Shown one piece after another: positions 1 to 8,839 of a stretch of 64,000 bases of DNA. The DNA comes from Halopseudomonas bauzanensis. Its GTDB lineage: Bacteria > Pseudomonadota > Gammaproteobacteria > Pseudomonadales > Pseudomonadaceae. Under the pieces are notes generated by a model, which worked only from the letters and a program-made list of their open reading frames with translations, did no database searches and was not told the origin of the DNA. Location: the NCBI RefSeq assembly GCF_900114735.1, contig NZ_FOUA01000001.1, positions 1,190,278 to 1,254,277 on the forward strand. The letters run 5' to 3'. The position numbers and the translations under genes were made by a program. The first letter of the stretch is position 1; each line of letters begins with the position of its first letter.

Positions 1-1
1 C

Positions 2-2008
2 AGCAGCGACCGGGTGTTCTCACGCAAGTTGAACGAGATTCTGCTGGCGTTGCAGATCGAACGCAACCTCAGCAAGCAAGAGATCTTCGAGCTGTACGTG
101 AACAAGATCTACCTGGGCAACCGCGCCTATGGTATCGAGGCGGCCGCCCACGTCTACTATGGCAAGCCCATCGCCGAGCTGCCGCTGGCGCAACTGGCGA
201 TGATCGCCGGGCTGCCCAAGGCGCCCTCCGCATACAATCCGGTCGCCAATCCTGAGCGGGCCCGGATTCGTCGCGACTGGATCCTGCAGCGCATGCTGCT
301 TCTGGGCAGCATCGACCAGGCCGCCTATGACGAGGCCGTCGCCTCGCCCATCATCGCCCGCAACCATGGCGCCAACCCAGAGATGGAAGCGCCATATGTC
401 GCCGAGATGGCGCGGCTGGAGATGCTCGAGCGGTTCGGCACTGCGGCCTACATCGACGGCTACCATGTCTATACCTCGGTCGACAGTCGCTTGCAGACGC
501 TGGCCAACCAATCCCTGCGCGCCGGCCTGATGACCTATGATCAGCGCCATGGCTACCGCGGCCCGGAAGCCCGCCACCCGGATGCCACTCCCGAACAACT
601 GATCGACCTGCTCAAGCCCCACCGCAGCATGGGCGGGCTGCGTCCGGCCATCGTTAGCGACGTGGGCGCGGATACCGTCAGCATCCTGCTGCGTAACGGT
701 GACAGCGGCACCGTCGCCTGGGAAGCCATGCGCTGGGCCCGTCCTTACCTGAGCGCCAACAGCATGGGACCGAACCCGAGCAAACCGGCCGATGTGTTGC
801 AGCGCGGCGACCTTATTCGGGTACAGCCGGCCGAGCAGGACGGTCAGTACAAACTGGCGCAGATACCCCAGGCACAGAGCGCCCTGGTGGTGCTCTCGCC
901 GGAAACCGGTGCCATTCAGGCGCTGACCGGCGGCTTTTCCTTCGTGCAGAGCAATTACAACCGCGTAACCCAGGCGCGCCGCCAGCCGGGCTCTTCGTTC
1001 AAGCCGTTCCTCTACAGCGCGGCGCTGGACCATGGCTATACTCCCGCCAGCCTGGTCAATGACGCCCCGCTGGTCTTCAATGATGGCAATCAGCGCGACG
1101 ATTGGCGGCCCCGCAATTCCAGCGGCGACTTCCTCGGCCCGATCCGCCTGCGCGAAGCCTTCTACCGCTCGCGCAATCTGGTTTCAATTCGCCTGATGCA
1201 AGACATCGGCGTGGACCAGTCGCTGACCTATATGGAGCGCTTCGGTTTCAGCCGCGAAGAACTGCCGCGCAACCTGTCCGCCTCGCTGGGCACCCCGGAA
1301 CTCACGCCGCTGCAGATTGCCACCGGCTATGCCGTCTTCGCCAATGGCGGTCATGCAGTCCGGCCCTGGCTGATCGAGCGTATTGAAAGTGCCGAACATC
1401 AGGTAATCGACTTTGCCCGTCCGGCAGTTATCCCCCGGGCGGTGGATTCCGAACAGCAGCGCATTGATGCCTATATCGGTTTGACGCCAGGTGAAGTACC
1501 GCCCGAGGCTCGCGTGGCCGAACAGGTAATCGATCCGCGCACCACCTATCAGCTCACCAGCATGCTCAAGGACGTGATCAACCGCGGCACAGGCTCCCGC
1601 GCCCGTTCGCTGCAGCGCAGCGACCTGGGTGGCAAGACCGGCACCACCAATGAGCAGAAGGATGGCTGGTTCGCCGGCTTCAATGGCGATCATGTAGCCA
1701 CTGTCTGGGTCGGTTTTGATCAGCCCTCGACCCTGGGTCGGCGCGAATACGGCGGCACCACTGCACTGCCCATCTGGATGGAATTCATGGCCGGCGCCCT
1801 GGAAGGCCAGCCCGAGCATGATCTGGAGCAACCCGAAGGCCTGGTCGTCACCCGGGTCGACCCGCTGACCGGGCGTAGCGCCCGGCCCGGCACCCCAGGC
1901 GCCTACCTGGAAATATTCAAGGAAGAAGATGTCCCGCCGCCAGCCAGTGAGCTGGACTCCGGTGGCTACAGCAGCGATGGTGGCATCACCCCGTTGGAAC
2001 TGTTCTAA
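2..2008 (+). CDS. mrcA: Penicillin-binding protein 1A, C-terminal part (5' end outside window)
   Basis: Bifunctional class A PBP that polymerises and cross-links peptidoglycan at the inner membrane. The frame is open from base 2, so the N-terminal membrane anchor and the first glycosyltransferase motif are missing. The visible part begins inside the glycosyltransferase domain (KIYLGNRAYGIEAAA near the start), followed by an OB-like linker and the transpeptidase domain with the SxxK motif SSFK at 992-1003, an SRN motif, and KTGTTNEQKDGW starting near 1634. All three acyl-transfer motifs are intact. The 668 visible residues plus about 150-200 missing ones fit the family size. PBP1A rather than PBP1B is chosen because of the linker and the long C-terminal tail. 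A REP-like hairpin follows. Confidence 0.93.
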   Translation, partial: SSDRVFSRKLNEILLALQIERNLSKQEIFELYVNKIYLGNRAYGIEAAAHVYYGKPIAELPLAQLAMIAGLPKAPSAYNPVANPERARIRRDWILQRMLLLGSIDQAAYDEAVASPIIARNHGANPEMEAPYVAEMARLEMLERFGTAAYIDGYHVYTSVDSRLQTLANQSLRAGLMTYDQRHGYRGPEARHPDATPEQLIDLLKPHRSMGGLRPAIVSDVGADTVSILLRNGDSGTVAWEAMRWARPYLSANSMGPNPSKPADVLQRGDLIRVQPAEQDGQYKLAQIPQAQSALVVLSPETGAIQALTGGFSFVQSNYNRVTQARRQPGSSFKPFLYSAALDHGYTPASLVNDAPLVFNDGNQRDDWRPRNSSGDFLGPIRLREAFYRSRNLVSIRLMQDIGVDQSLTYMERFGFSREELPRNLSASLGTPELTPLQIATGYAVFANGGHAVRPWLIERIESAEHQVIDFARPAVIPRAVDSEQQRIDAYIGLTPGEVPPEARVAEQVIDPRTTYQLTSMLKDVINRGTGSRARSLQRSDLGGKTGTTNEQKDGWFAGFNGDHVATVWVGFDQPSTLGRREYGGTTALPIWMEFMAGALEGQPEHDLEQPEGLVVTRVDPLTGRSARPGTPGAYLEIFKEEDVPPPASELDSGGYSSDGGITPLELF

Positions 2009-2040
2009 CCGCTGGTGCAGGGCAGCATCACACCTTATTG

Positions 2041-2066
2041 GTGAGAGCGGCCCAGGCCGCTCCCAC
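2041..2066. repeat. REP-like inverted repeat after the PBP1A gene
   Basis: The arms GAGCGGCC and GGCCGCTC are separated by CA and extended by GTG/CAC. The wording resembles Pseudomonas REP elements (GGGAGCGGCC type). No T-run follows, so it may be a REP unit or a factor-dependent terminator. Confidence 0.45.
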
Positions 2067-2203
2067 AAAATCAGCAGCGTCATGCCAGCGCTCACCATAA
2101 ACATCGGTACTGCCCCGCCATTCGCCATGGCAAGCATGCTGCTTTTCCTGCCGAACCGCTCTACTCTGACCTGCCACCAACAATAACAAGGCAGGTGTCG
2201 ATC

Positions 2204-3895
2204 ATGCATGAGCGAGACTATCTGGAGCAGCTTCGCGACCTACAGCGCCAGGCCTGGCCCGCCGGCCATGCCAGCGAACCGCAGTACCCGCTGGGTCAGC
2301 GCCCGCTTACGCATTATCTGCAGCACTGGGCGCAGGCGACCCCGAACAAGCCCGCCGTACGCTTCTATGGTCATGACCTCAGCTATGCCGAGCTGCATGA
2401 GCTAAGCGACCGCTTCGCTGCGCTGCTGCTGGATCAGGGCGTGCAAGCCGGGGATCGCGTCGCCGTATATATGCCCAACTGTCCGCAACTGCATGTCGTC
2501 TTCTACGGGATTCTCAAAGCCGGCGCCATTCACGCTCCGGTCAGTCCCATGGCCACGGCGACAGAGTTGGCCTACCAACTGAAGGACTGCGGTGCCAGCG
2601 TCATGGTGTGCTTTGATCAATTGCTGCCAGTGGTGCGCGCCGCGTCTGGTGAAACTGCGCTGCGCGTGCTGATCAGCACCAGTCTGGCGGAAGTCTGTCC
2701 CGCCGAGCCGCCTTTCGCCATACCTGAATTGCTGCAAACGCCGAAACTGGCCGTTACCGACAGTATCGACCTGCTGCCAGCCCTGGCGGCCACCGAGCCC
2801 AGAGCAGATCTGCCTGAACCGGCACTCGACGATATCGCCGCGCTCAATTACACCGGCGGCACCACCGGCCTGCCCAAGGGCTGCATCCACACCCATGGCG
2901 ACATGCTCTATACCTGCGCCAGCTTTCTGCCCGCCGCGCTGGGCCTGGATAGCGAACGCGTGACCCTGAACTTCATGCCCGAATTCTGGATTGCCGGAGA
3001 AAACTCCGGGCTGCTGTTCCCGGTATTCGGCGGGACTACCCTGGTGTTGCTGGCGCGCTGGGATGCGCTGGCGTTCATGGGCGCGGTGCAGCACTACCAG
3101 GTCAGTCATGGCAGCCTGCTGGTCGACAGCGCGGCGGAAGTCCTCGATCACCCGCAGCGGCATGAGTTCGATCTCAGTTCGCTGGAAGTCACCAGCTGCG
3201 TGTCCTTCATCAAGAAGCTGACCCCCGAATACCGTCGCCGCTGGCGCGAGCTGACCGGCTGTACCCTGTTCGAGACCAGCTTCGGCATGACCGAAACCCA
3301 TACCTGCGACACCTTTACCGCCGGGTTGCAGGAAGATGATTTCGATCTGCGCTCGGCACCGACCTTCGTCGGCCTGCCGGTGCCTGGCACCGAGTTCAAG
3401 GTGTGCGATTTCGACAGCGGCACGCTGCTGCCGCTAGGCAGCGAGGGCGAGCTGTGCGTGCGCTCTCCGTCCTTGTTCAAGGGCTACTGGAATAAACCCG
3501 AGGCCAGCGCCGAGGCCCTGCGCAATGGCTGGCTGCATACCGGTGACAGCGGCGTGATCACCGAGCAGGGCTTTATCCGTTACCTGGGTCGGCGCAAGGA
3601 GATGCTCAAGGTCAATGGCATGAGCGTGTTCCCCAGCGAGCTGGAAGCCATGCTCGGCCAGCATCCGGGCATTCTCGCTTCGGCGGTGATCGGGCGACCG
3701 GACGAACAGCGCGGCGAGACGCCGCTGGCCTTTGTCATCGCTCGGCCCGGCAGTGGCCTGACCGCTGACCAACTGCGCGACTGGTGCCGCCAGACCATGG
3801 CCGTGTACAAGGTGCCAGAGGTGCGGCTGGTGGATACCCTGCCCATGACCGCCACCGGCAAGGTGAAGAAGAACGAACTACAGGAATGGATCTGA
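2204..3895 (+). CDS. Acyl-CoA synthetase (AMP-forming), ANL superfamily
   Basis: Activates a carboxylic acid to its CoA thioester through an acyl-adenylate. The ATP/AMP P-loop YTGGTTGLPKG is at residues 216-226, GWLHTGDSG marks the adenylate-binding aspartate, and TATGKVKK near the C-terminus carries the conserved catalytic lysine. The 563 residues fit the fatty-acyl/crotonobetaine ligase subgroup. ATG 2204 is preferred to GTG 2195 because AGG at 2193-2195 lies 8 nt upstream of it. The stop codon shares one base with the start of the downstream carboxylase (TGATG at 3893-3897), so the two are probably translationally coupled and act in sequence on the same acid. The substrate cannot be read from sequence; a medium- or long-chain or branched acid is likely. 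Confidence 0.85.
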   Translation: MHERDYLEQLRDLQRQAWPAGHASEPQYPLGQRPLTHYLQHWAQATPNKPAVRFYGHDLSYAELHELSDRFAALLLDQGVQAGDRVAVYMPNCPQLHVVFYGILKAGAIHAPVSPMATATELAYQLKDCGASVMVCFDQLLPVVRAASGETALRVLISTSLAEVCPAEPPFAIPELLQTPKLAVTDSIDLLPALAATEPRADLPEPALDDIAALNYTGGTTGLPKGCIHTHGDMLYTCASFLPAALGLDSERVTLNFMPEFWIAGENSGLLFPVFGGTTLVLLARWDALAFMGAVQHYQVSHGSLLVDSAAEVLDHPQRHEFDLSSLEVTSCVSFIKKLTPEYRRRWRELTGCTLFETSFGMTETHTCDTFTAGLQEDDFDLRSAPTFVGLPVPGTEFKVCDFDSGTLLPLGSEGELCVRSPSLFKGYWNKPEASAEALRNGWLHTGDSGVITEQGFIRYLGRRKEMLKVNGMSVFPSELEAMLGQHPGILASAVIGRPDEQRGETPLAFVIARPGSGLTADQLRDWCRQTMAVYKVPEVRLVDTLPMTATGKVKKNELQEWI

Positions 3896-6800
3896 TGCCT
3901 TTCAAACGTCTGCTGATTGCCAACCGCGGCGAAATCGCCATTCGCCTGGCCCGGGCCGCAGCCGAGCTGGATATCCCCAGTCTGGCGGTCTATGCCGAAG
4001 ACGATGCCCAGTCGCTGCATGTACGCAAGGCCGATACCGCGGTGGCGCTGCGCGGCCGGGGCGCCGCAGCCTATCTGGATCACCGGCAACTGATCGATAT
4101 CGCCCGGGACCATGACTGCGATGCCATCCATCCGGGCTACGGCTTTCTCAGCGAGAATGCCGATTTCGCCCGCGCTTGCACCGAGGCAGGCATTACCTTT
4201 ATCGGCCCGGGTGCCGAGGTGCTGGACCTGTTCGGTGATAAGGCCAGCGCCCGGCGCCTGGCAGTCCAGCATGATGTACCGCTGGTCCTGGGAACCAACC
4301 AGGCGACCAGTCTGGAACAGGCGCAGGCCTTCATGGCCGGGCTGCCGGCAGGCTCGGCGGTCATGCTCAAGGCCCTCGCCGGCGGTGGCGGGCGCGGCAT
4401 GCGTGCGGTGCACTCCATCGGAGAACTGGAGCAGGCCTTCGCTCGCTGCAGCTCCGAGGCTCGCGCGGCCTTCGGCAATGGCGACCTCTATATCGAACGG
4501 CTGATCCGCCACGCCCGGCATATCGAGGTGCAGATTATCGGCGATGGTCGTGCAGTCAGTCATTTGTGGGAGCGCGACTGCACCCTGCAACGGCGCAATC
4601 AGAAACTGTTGGAAGTAGCTCCCGCGCCGGGGCTCGACCCGCTGCTGCGCGAGCGGCTGCTGGCCGCTGCCGTGACGCTGACCGCCGCCGTGGGTTATCG
4701 CGGCCTGTGTACCGTCGAGTTCCTGGTGGACGAGGACAGCGGCGATTTCGTGTTCATGGAAGCCAACCCGCGCATTCAGGTCGAGCACACCGTCACCGAA
4801 GCGGTGACCGGGCTGGATCTGGCGCAACTGCAGATCCGTCTGGCCGCGGGCGCCAGCCTCGCCGAGTTGAATCTGGAGCAATCACGCATAGCGCCACCCC
4901 GGGGCTACGCGGTGCAATTGCGCATCAATCTGGAGACCATGCAATCCGACGGCAGCGCCACCCCCAGCGGCGGCACCCTGACGGCCTATGAGCCACCCGG
5001 TGGTCATGGCGTGCGCGTCGATGGCTACGGTTACAGCGGCTACACCACCAACCCCGCATTCGACTCACTGCTGGCCAAGCTGATCGTGCAGGGCGAGGGA
5101 GATTATCCCAGCGTCCTGCGCCGCGCCTACCGCGCGCTATGCGAGTTCCGGCTGGAGGGCGTGGACAGCAACCGGGCTTTTCTGCAGAACCTGCTGCTGC
5201 ACCCCGAGGTGCAGGGCAACCAGGTCACCACCGGCTTCATCGAAGCCAATGCCGCCGCGTTGGTTGGCACCACCGATCAACCGCATCCCCAATTGCATGC
5301 CAACAGCAACACCGAGGCGCGGCAGTCTGGCCCAGCCGAAGCCGCCGCACCGGCTGGCAGCGAGCCGCTGAAGGCGCCGGTCCAGGGCGTGCTGGTGAGT
5401 CTAGCGGTCCAGCCGGGTGAGCAGGTCAGCGCTGGCCAACAGTTGGCGGTGATGGAATCGATGAAGATGGAATTCGAGGTCAAGGCCGAGTGCAGCGGCA
5501 TCATCCGCGCCCTGGCCGCCAGCCCCGGTGACAACCTGTTTGCGGGCAACCCGCTGCTGTTTATCGAGCCGACCGGCACAGCAGGCGCGGAACAGCTCAA
5601 CGAAGAACAGATCGATCTGCAGCATATCCGCGCCGACCTGCAGGAGGTTCTTGAGCGCCGCGCCGGACTGACCGATGCCGAGCGCCCCGAGGCGGTTGCC
5701 AAGCGCCGCAAGACCGGTCAGCGCACCGCCCGTGAGAACCTCGCCGAGCTGCTCGATGATGGCAGTTTCATGGAATACGGCGGTTTCGCCCTGGCCGCCC
5801 AGCGCACCCGCCGCAGCCACGAAGACCTGCTGAAGATGAGCCCCGCCGACGGTCTTATCGCCGGCATCGGCACGGTGAACGCTGAACTGTTCGGCGCTGA
5901 AACTGCCCGCTGCATGGCCATGAGTTACGACTATACGGTCTTCGCTGGCACCCAGGGCGTAATGAACCACAAGAAGACCGACCGCATGCTGGAGCTCGCC
6001 GAGCAATGGCGGCTGCCGCTGGTGTTCTTCACCGAGGGCGGTGGCGGCCGACCGGGGGATGTGGACAAGGTCGGCGTGGCCGGCTTGGATTGCACCACCT
6101 TCATGCGCATGGCCCGGCTCAGCGGCCAGGTACCGCTGGTTGGCGTGGTGTCGGGGCGCTGCTTCGCCGGTAACGCCGCATTGCTCGGCTGCTGCGATGT
6201 GATCATCGCCACCGAGAACGCGACTATCGGCATGGCTGGCCCGGCGATGATCGAGGGCGGTGGCCTTGGCAGCTATACCCCGGAACAGGTCGGACCAACC
6301 AGCGTGCAGGCGCCCAACGGGGTGATCGATGTACTGGTGAAAGACGAAGCCGAAGCGACCCGGGTCGCCAAGCAGTACCTGTCCTATTTCCAGGGCGATC
6401 TGGCGGCGGACGATTGCGCCGACCAGCGGCGGCTGCGCCACCTGATTCCCGAGAATCGCCTGCGTGTCTATGACATCCGCCAGGTCATCGAGGCGCTGGC
6501 CGATACCGGCTCGGTGCTGGAACTGCGTCGGCAGTTCGCGCCGGGCATGATCACCGCGCTGATCCGCGTCGGCGGCAAGCCCTTCGGGCTGATCGCCAAT
6601 AACCCCATGTACCTGGGCGGCGCCATCGATGCGGAAGCCGGGGACAAGGCCGCACGCTTCATGCAGTTGTGCCAGGCGCACGGACTGCCGATGGTATCGC
6701 TGTGCGACACGCCCGGCTTCATGGTCGGCCCGGAGGCGGAGCAGCAGGGCACGGTGCGCCACGTGTCGCGGATGTTCGTCACCGCCGCCAGCCTGAGTAT

Positions 6801-7179
6801 TCCGTTCTTCACCGTAGTGCTGCGCAAGGGCTACGGCCTCGGCGCCCAGGCCATGGCCGCCGGCAGCTTTCACGCGCCCATGTTCACCATCGGCTGGCCG
6901 AGCAGCGAGTTCGGTGCCATGGGCCTGGAGGGCGCGGTGCGGTTGGGCTTTGCCAAGGAACTGGCAGCGCTGGACGATCCCGCAGCGCAGCAGGCGTTGT
7001 TCGACAAGCTGGTGGGCGAGCTGTATGCCCGCGGCAAGGGTTTGAGCATGGCCAGCTTCCTGGAAATCGACGCGGTCATCGACCCGGCGGAAACCCGGGA
7101 CTGGTTGCTGCGCGGGTTGAGCTCAGCGCCGCCGGAGTCGCTGCAGCGCGGCATGCGGCCGTTTGTGGATACCTGGTAA
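3895..7179 (+). CDS. Single-chain biotin-dependent acyl-CoA carboxylase (BC-BCCP-CT fusion)
   Basis: A 1094-residue multidomain carboxylase. Order: biotin carboxylase (residues 1 to about 450, ATP-grasp glycine loop GGGGRGMR near 163, MEANPRIQVEHTVTE near 288), biotin carrier domain (about 495-562, ESMKM with the biotinyl lysine near 524), then N and C carboxyltransferase halves (about 600-1094). All activities for ATP-dependent carboxylation of an acyl-CoA are on one chain, as in the single-chain long-chain acyl-CoA carboxylases; similar Pseudomonas proteins are often labelled pyruvate carboxylase. The CT half is of acyl-CoA (PCCB/AccA-AccD) type, which argues against pyruvate. Start ATG 3895 overlaps the ligase stop and begins MPFKRLLIANRGE, the standard BC N-terminus; upstream in-frame codons lie inside the ligase gene. 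Confidence 0.88.
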   Translation: MPFKRLLIANRGEIAIRLARAAAELDIPSLAVYAEDDAQSLHVRKADTAVALRGRGAAAYLDHRQLIDIARDHDCDAIHPGYGFLSENADFARACTEAGITFIGPGAEVLDLFGDKASARRLAVQHDVPLVLGTNQATSLEQAQAFMAGLPAGSAVMLKALAGGGGRGMRAVHSIGELEQAFARCSSEARAAFGNGDLYIERLIRHARHIEVQIIGDGRAVSHLWERDCTLQRRNQKLLEVAPAPGLDPLLRERLLAAAVTLTAAVGYRGLCTVEFLVDEDSGDFVFMEANPRIQVEHTVTEAVTGLDLAQLQIRLAAGASLAELNLEQSRIAPPRGYAVQLRINLETMQSDGSATPSGGTLTAYEPPGGHGVRVDGYGYSGYTTNPAFDSLLAKLIVQGEGDYPSVLRRAYRALCEFRLEGVDSNRAFLQNLLLHPEVQGNQVTTGFIEANAAALVGTTDQPHPQLHANSNTEARQSGPAEAAAPAGSEPLKAPVQGVLVSLAVQPGEQVSAGQQLAVMESMKMEFEVKAECSGIIRALAASPGDNLFAGNPLLFIEPTGTAGAEQLNEEQIDLQHIRADLQEVLERRAGLTDAERPEAVAKRRKTGQRTARENLAELLDDGSFMEYGGFALAAQRTRRSHEDLLKMSPADGLIAGIGTVNAELFGAETARCMAMSYDYTVFAGTQGVMNHKKTDRMLELAEQWRLPLVFFTEGGGGRPGDVDKVGVAGLDCTTFMRMARLSGQVPLVGVVSGRCFAGNAALLGCCDVIIATENATIGMAGPAMIEGGGLGSYTPEQVGPTSVQAPNGVIDVLVKDEAEATRVAKQYLSYFQGDLAADDCADQRRLRHLIPENRLRVYDIRQVIEALADTGSVLELRRQFAPGMITALIRVGGKPFGLIANNPMYLGGAIDAEAGDKAARFMQLCQAHGLPMVSLCDTPGFMVGPEAEQQGTVRHVSRMFVTAASLSIPFFTVVLRKGYGLGAQAMAAGSFHAPMFTIGWPSSEFGAMGLEGAVRLGFAKELAALDDPAAQQALFDKLVGELYARGKGLSMASFLEIDAVIDPAETRDWLLRGLSSAPPESLQRGMRPFVDTW

Positions 7180-7192
7180 CAGCTACCTGCGG

Positions 7193-8839
7193 TCAGCCAT
7201 CACCAACAGGCAGAACCCGTAGCCGATCAGCCATGATCGGCTGGTGGCTGGCAATGACCAGCAAGCCCTGCGCCTGGCGCCGCACCAGCGCTGCCATCAC
7301 CTGTTCACGGGTGGTGGCATCCAGCCCGGCGAAGGGCTCGTCGAGCAGCAGTACCGGCCGCTCGGCCAGCAGCAACCGCGCCAGGGCAATGCGCCGCGCC
7401 TGCCCGCCGGACACCGCCGAACCCAGTTCCCCGGGCTGCAGCTGCAACTGCTGCGGGTGTGCCCTGGCCCAATCCGCCAGCGCCACGTCCGTCAACGTCT
7501 GCCACAACTGCTCATCGCTGGCCTGTGGATTACCCAGGCGCAGGTTGGCGGCCAGTGACAGGTTGAAGATATCGATATCCTGCGGCAGGTAGCCGATCAC
7601 TTGACGCACATCCCAATGCAGCAGTGGCTGGCCATTGAGCCGGCACTCACCGCTGGACGGCAGCTGCTCGCCGGCCAGCAGCTGCAGCAGGGTGGACTTG
7701 CCGCCACCGGACGGGCCCTGCAACAGCAACGTCTCGCCCTGTTCCAGTTGCAAATGAATATTGTCCGGGCCATTCAGCGCACCGGGCCAGCGGGCGGTAA
7801 CGGCATGCAGTTGCAACCTCCACGGCCCTTCAGGGCGCGGACGTGACGGCTCCTGCTGCGGTGCCTCCCCGGCCAGACTATTGAGTCGATCCCGCGCCGC
7901 CTGGCTCAGGCCCAGGGCAACGAAGCTGCCGGCCAGCGGCAGCAGCGCCTCACTCAGCCCCAGCAATGTCAGCAACACCGCCAGCAACAACGGCACCGAC
8001 ACTGCCGCCTCGCTGATCAGCGGCCAGCCTTGCCACAGCAGGGCCAGCAGGCTGGCGGCCAACGCCCATTGCTGCAGCAGCGCGATGCGGCTGCTCAGCC
8101 GCTGCTGGCGGTCCTGGCGTTGCAGATGCGCGCGGTCCTGCCCGGCAAAGGCGGCGCTGCGCTCCCCCCAGCGTTGCCAGATCAACAGCGGGGTCAGCAG
8201 CTCCAGGCTATCGAGCAGAAATTCCCGCCGCTGCTCGGCATGGGCGACCTCTTCACGCGCCAGCCGTCCGCCCTGCCAGTATCCCAGCCAGGGTGACAGC
8301 CAGGCCAGCAGCAGCCCGGGCAACGTCACCAGCAACAACCCCGGGCTCAGCAACGCCAGCCAGAGCAACAGCAACCCCAGCAGCAGACTGGCCCAGGCCC
8401 AGGGCAGCACCACGCGCAGGGGGAATTGATCCAGCAAATCGATATCCGCCACCAGCCGGTGCATGGCACCCGGGGTGCGCAGCGGCAGGCGTCGAGCCTG
8501 GGTGATTCGCCGGAACAGACGGCTGCGCAGGTCCCGCAGCAGACCCAGGGCAGCATGGTGCGACGCCAGCCGCTCGGTATAGCGGCCTACGGTGCGGGTC
8601 AGCGCCAGCAGTCGAATAACCGCAGCCGGGCGGAAGATATCGAAGCCGTGTCCGACACTGGCGCTGGCAAGCGCCAGGCCTGCCAGCGCCGCAGCGCTGA
8701 TAAACCAGCCGGACACCGCCAGCAACGCGATGGCGGAAAACAGCGTGATGAAACCCAGCACGCCAGCCACCCACCAACCACCCAGGCGGCTGTTGAGCAG
8801 GCTGCGCAGACGCACCGCCGGTTGATGCTGTTCAGCCAT
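7193..8839 (-). CDS. cydC: CydC subunit of the CydDC cysteine/glutathione ABC exporter
   Basis: Fused membrane-nucleotide-binding half transporter of 548 residues. With CydD it exports reduced thiols to the periplasm and is needed to assemble cytochrome bd. The N-terminal half has about six membrane segments; the ATPase half has Walker A GPSGGGKST, signature VSGGQ and Walker B RPVLLLDEP followed by a switch histidine (ASHQP). Start ATG 8839 (MAEQHQPAV) lies 8 bases inside the 3' end of cydD, so the genes are coupled. It is the last gene of cydA-cydB-cydD-cydC. Confidence 0.9.
   Translation of the reverse strand: MAEQHQPAVRLRSLLNSRLGGWWVAGVLGFITLFSAIALLAVSGWFISAAALAGLALASASVGHGFDIFRPAAVIRLLALTRTVGRYTERLASHHAALGLLRDLRSRLFRRITQARRLPLRTPGAMHRLVADIDLLDQFPLRVVLPWAWASLLLGLLLLWLALLSPGLLLVTLPGLLLAWLSPWLGYWQGGRLAREEVAHAEQRREFLLDSLELLTPLLIWQRWGERSAAFAGQDRAHLQRQDRQQRLSSRIALLQQWALAASLLALLWQGWPLISEAAVSVPLLLAVLLTLLGLSEALLPLAGSFVALGLSQAARDRLNSLAGEAPQQEPSRPRPEGPWRLQLHAVTARWPGALNGPDNIHLQLEQGETLLLQGPSGGGKSTLLQLLAGEQLPSSGECRLNGQPLLHWDVRQVIGYLPQDIDIFNLSLAANLRLGNPQASDEQLWQTLTDVALADWARAHPQQLQLQPGELGSAVSGGQARRIALARLLLAERPVLLLDEPFAGLDATTREQVMAALVRRQAQGLLVIASHQPIMADRLRVLPVGDG

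Noticed and set aside
20-1033. Long minus-strand frame inside the PBP1A gene
   Set aside because: High GC opens many antisense frames; its sequence has no domain and PBP1A motifs on the other strand are clear. The same holds for long antisense frames in the carboxylase, ben and copper genes.
3784-3894. Longer N-terminus for the acyl-CoA carboxylase
   Set aside because: It lies wholly inside the ligase gene in another frame and is not like any BC N-terminus; ATG 3895 gives the standard start.
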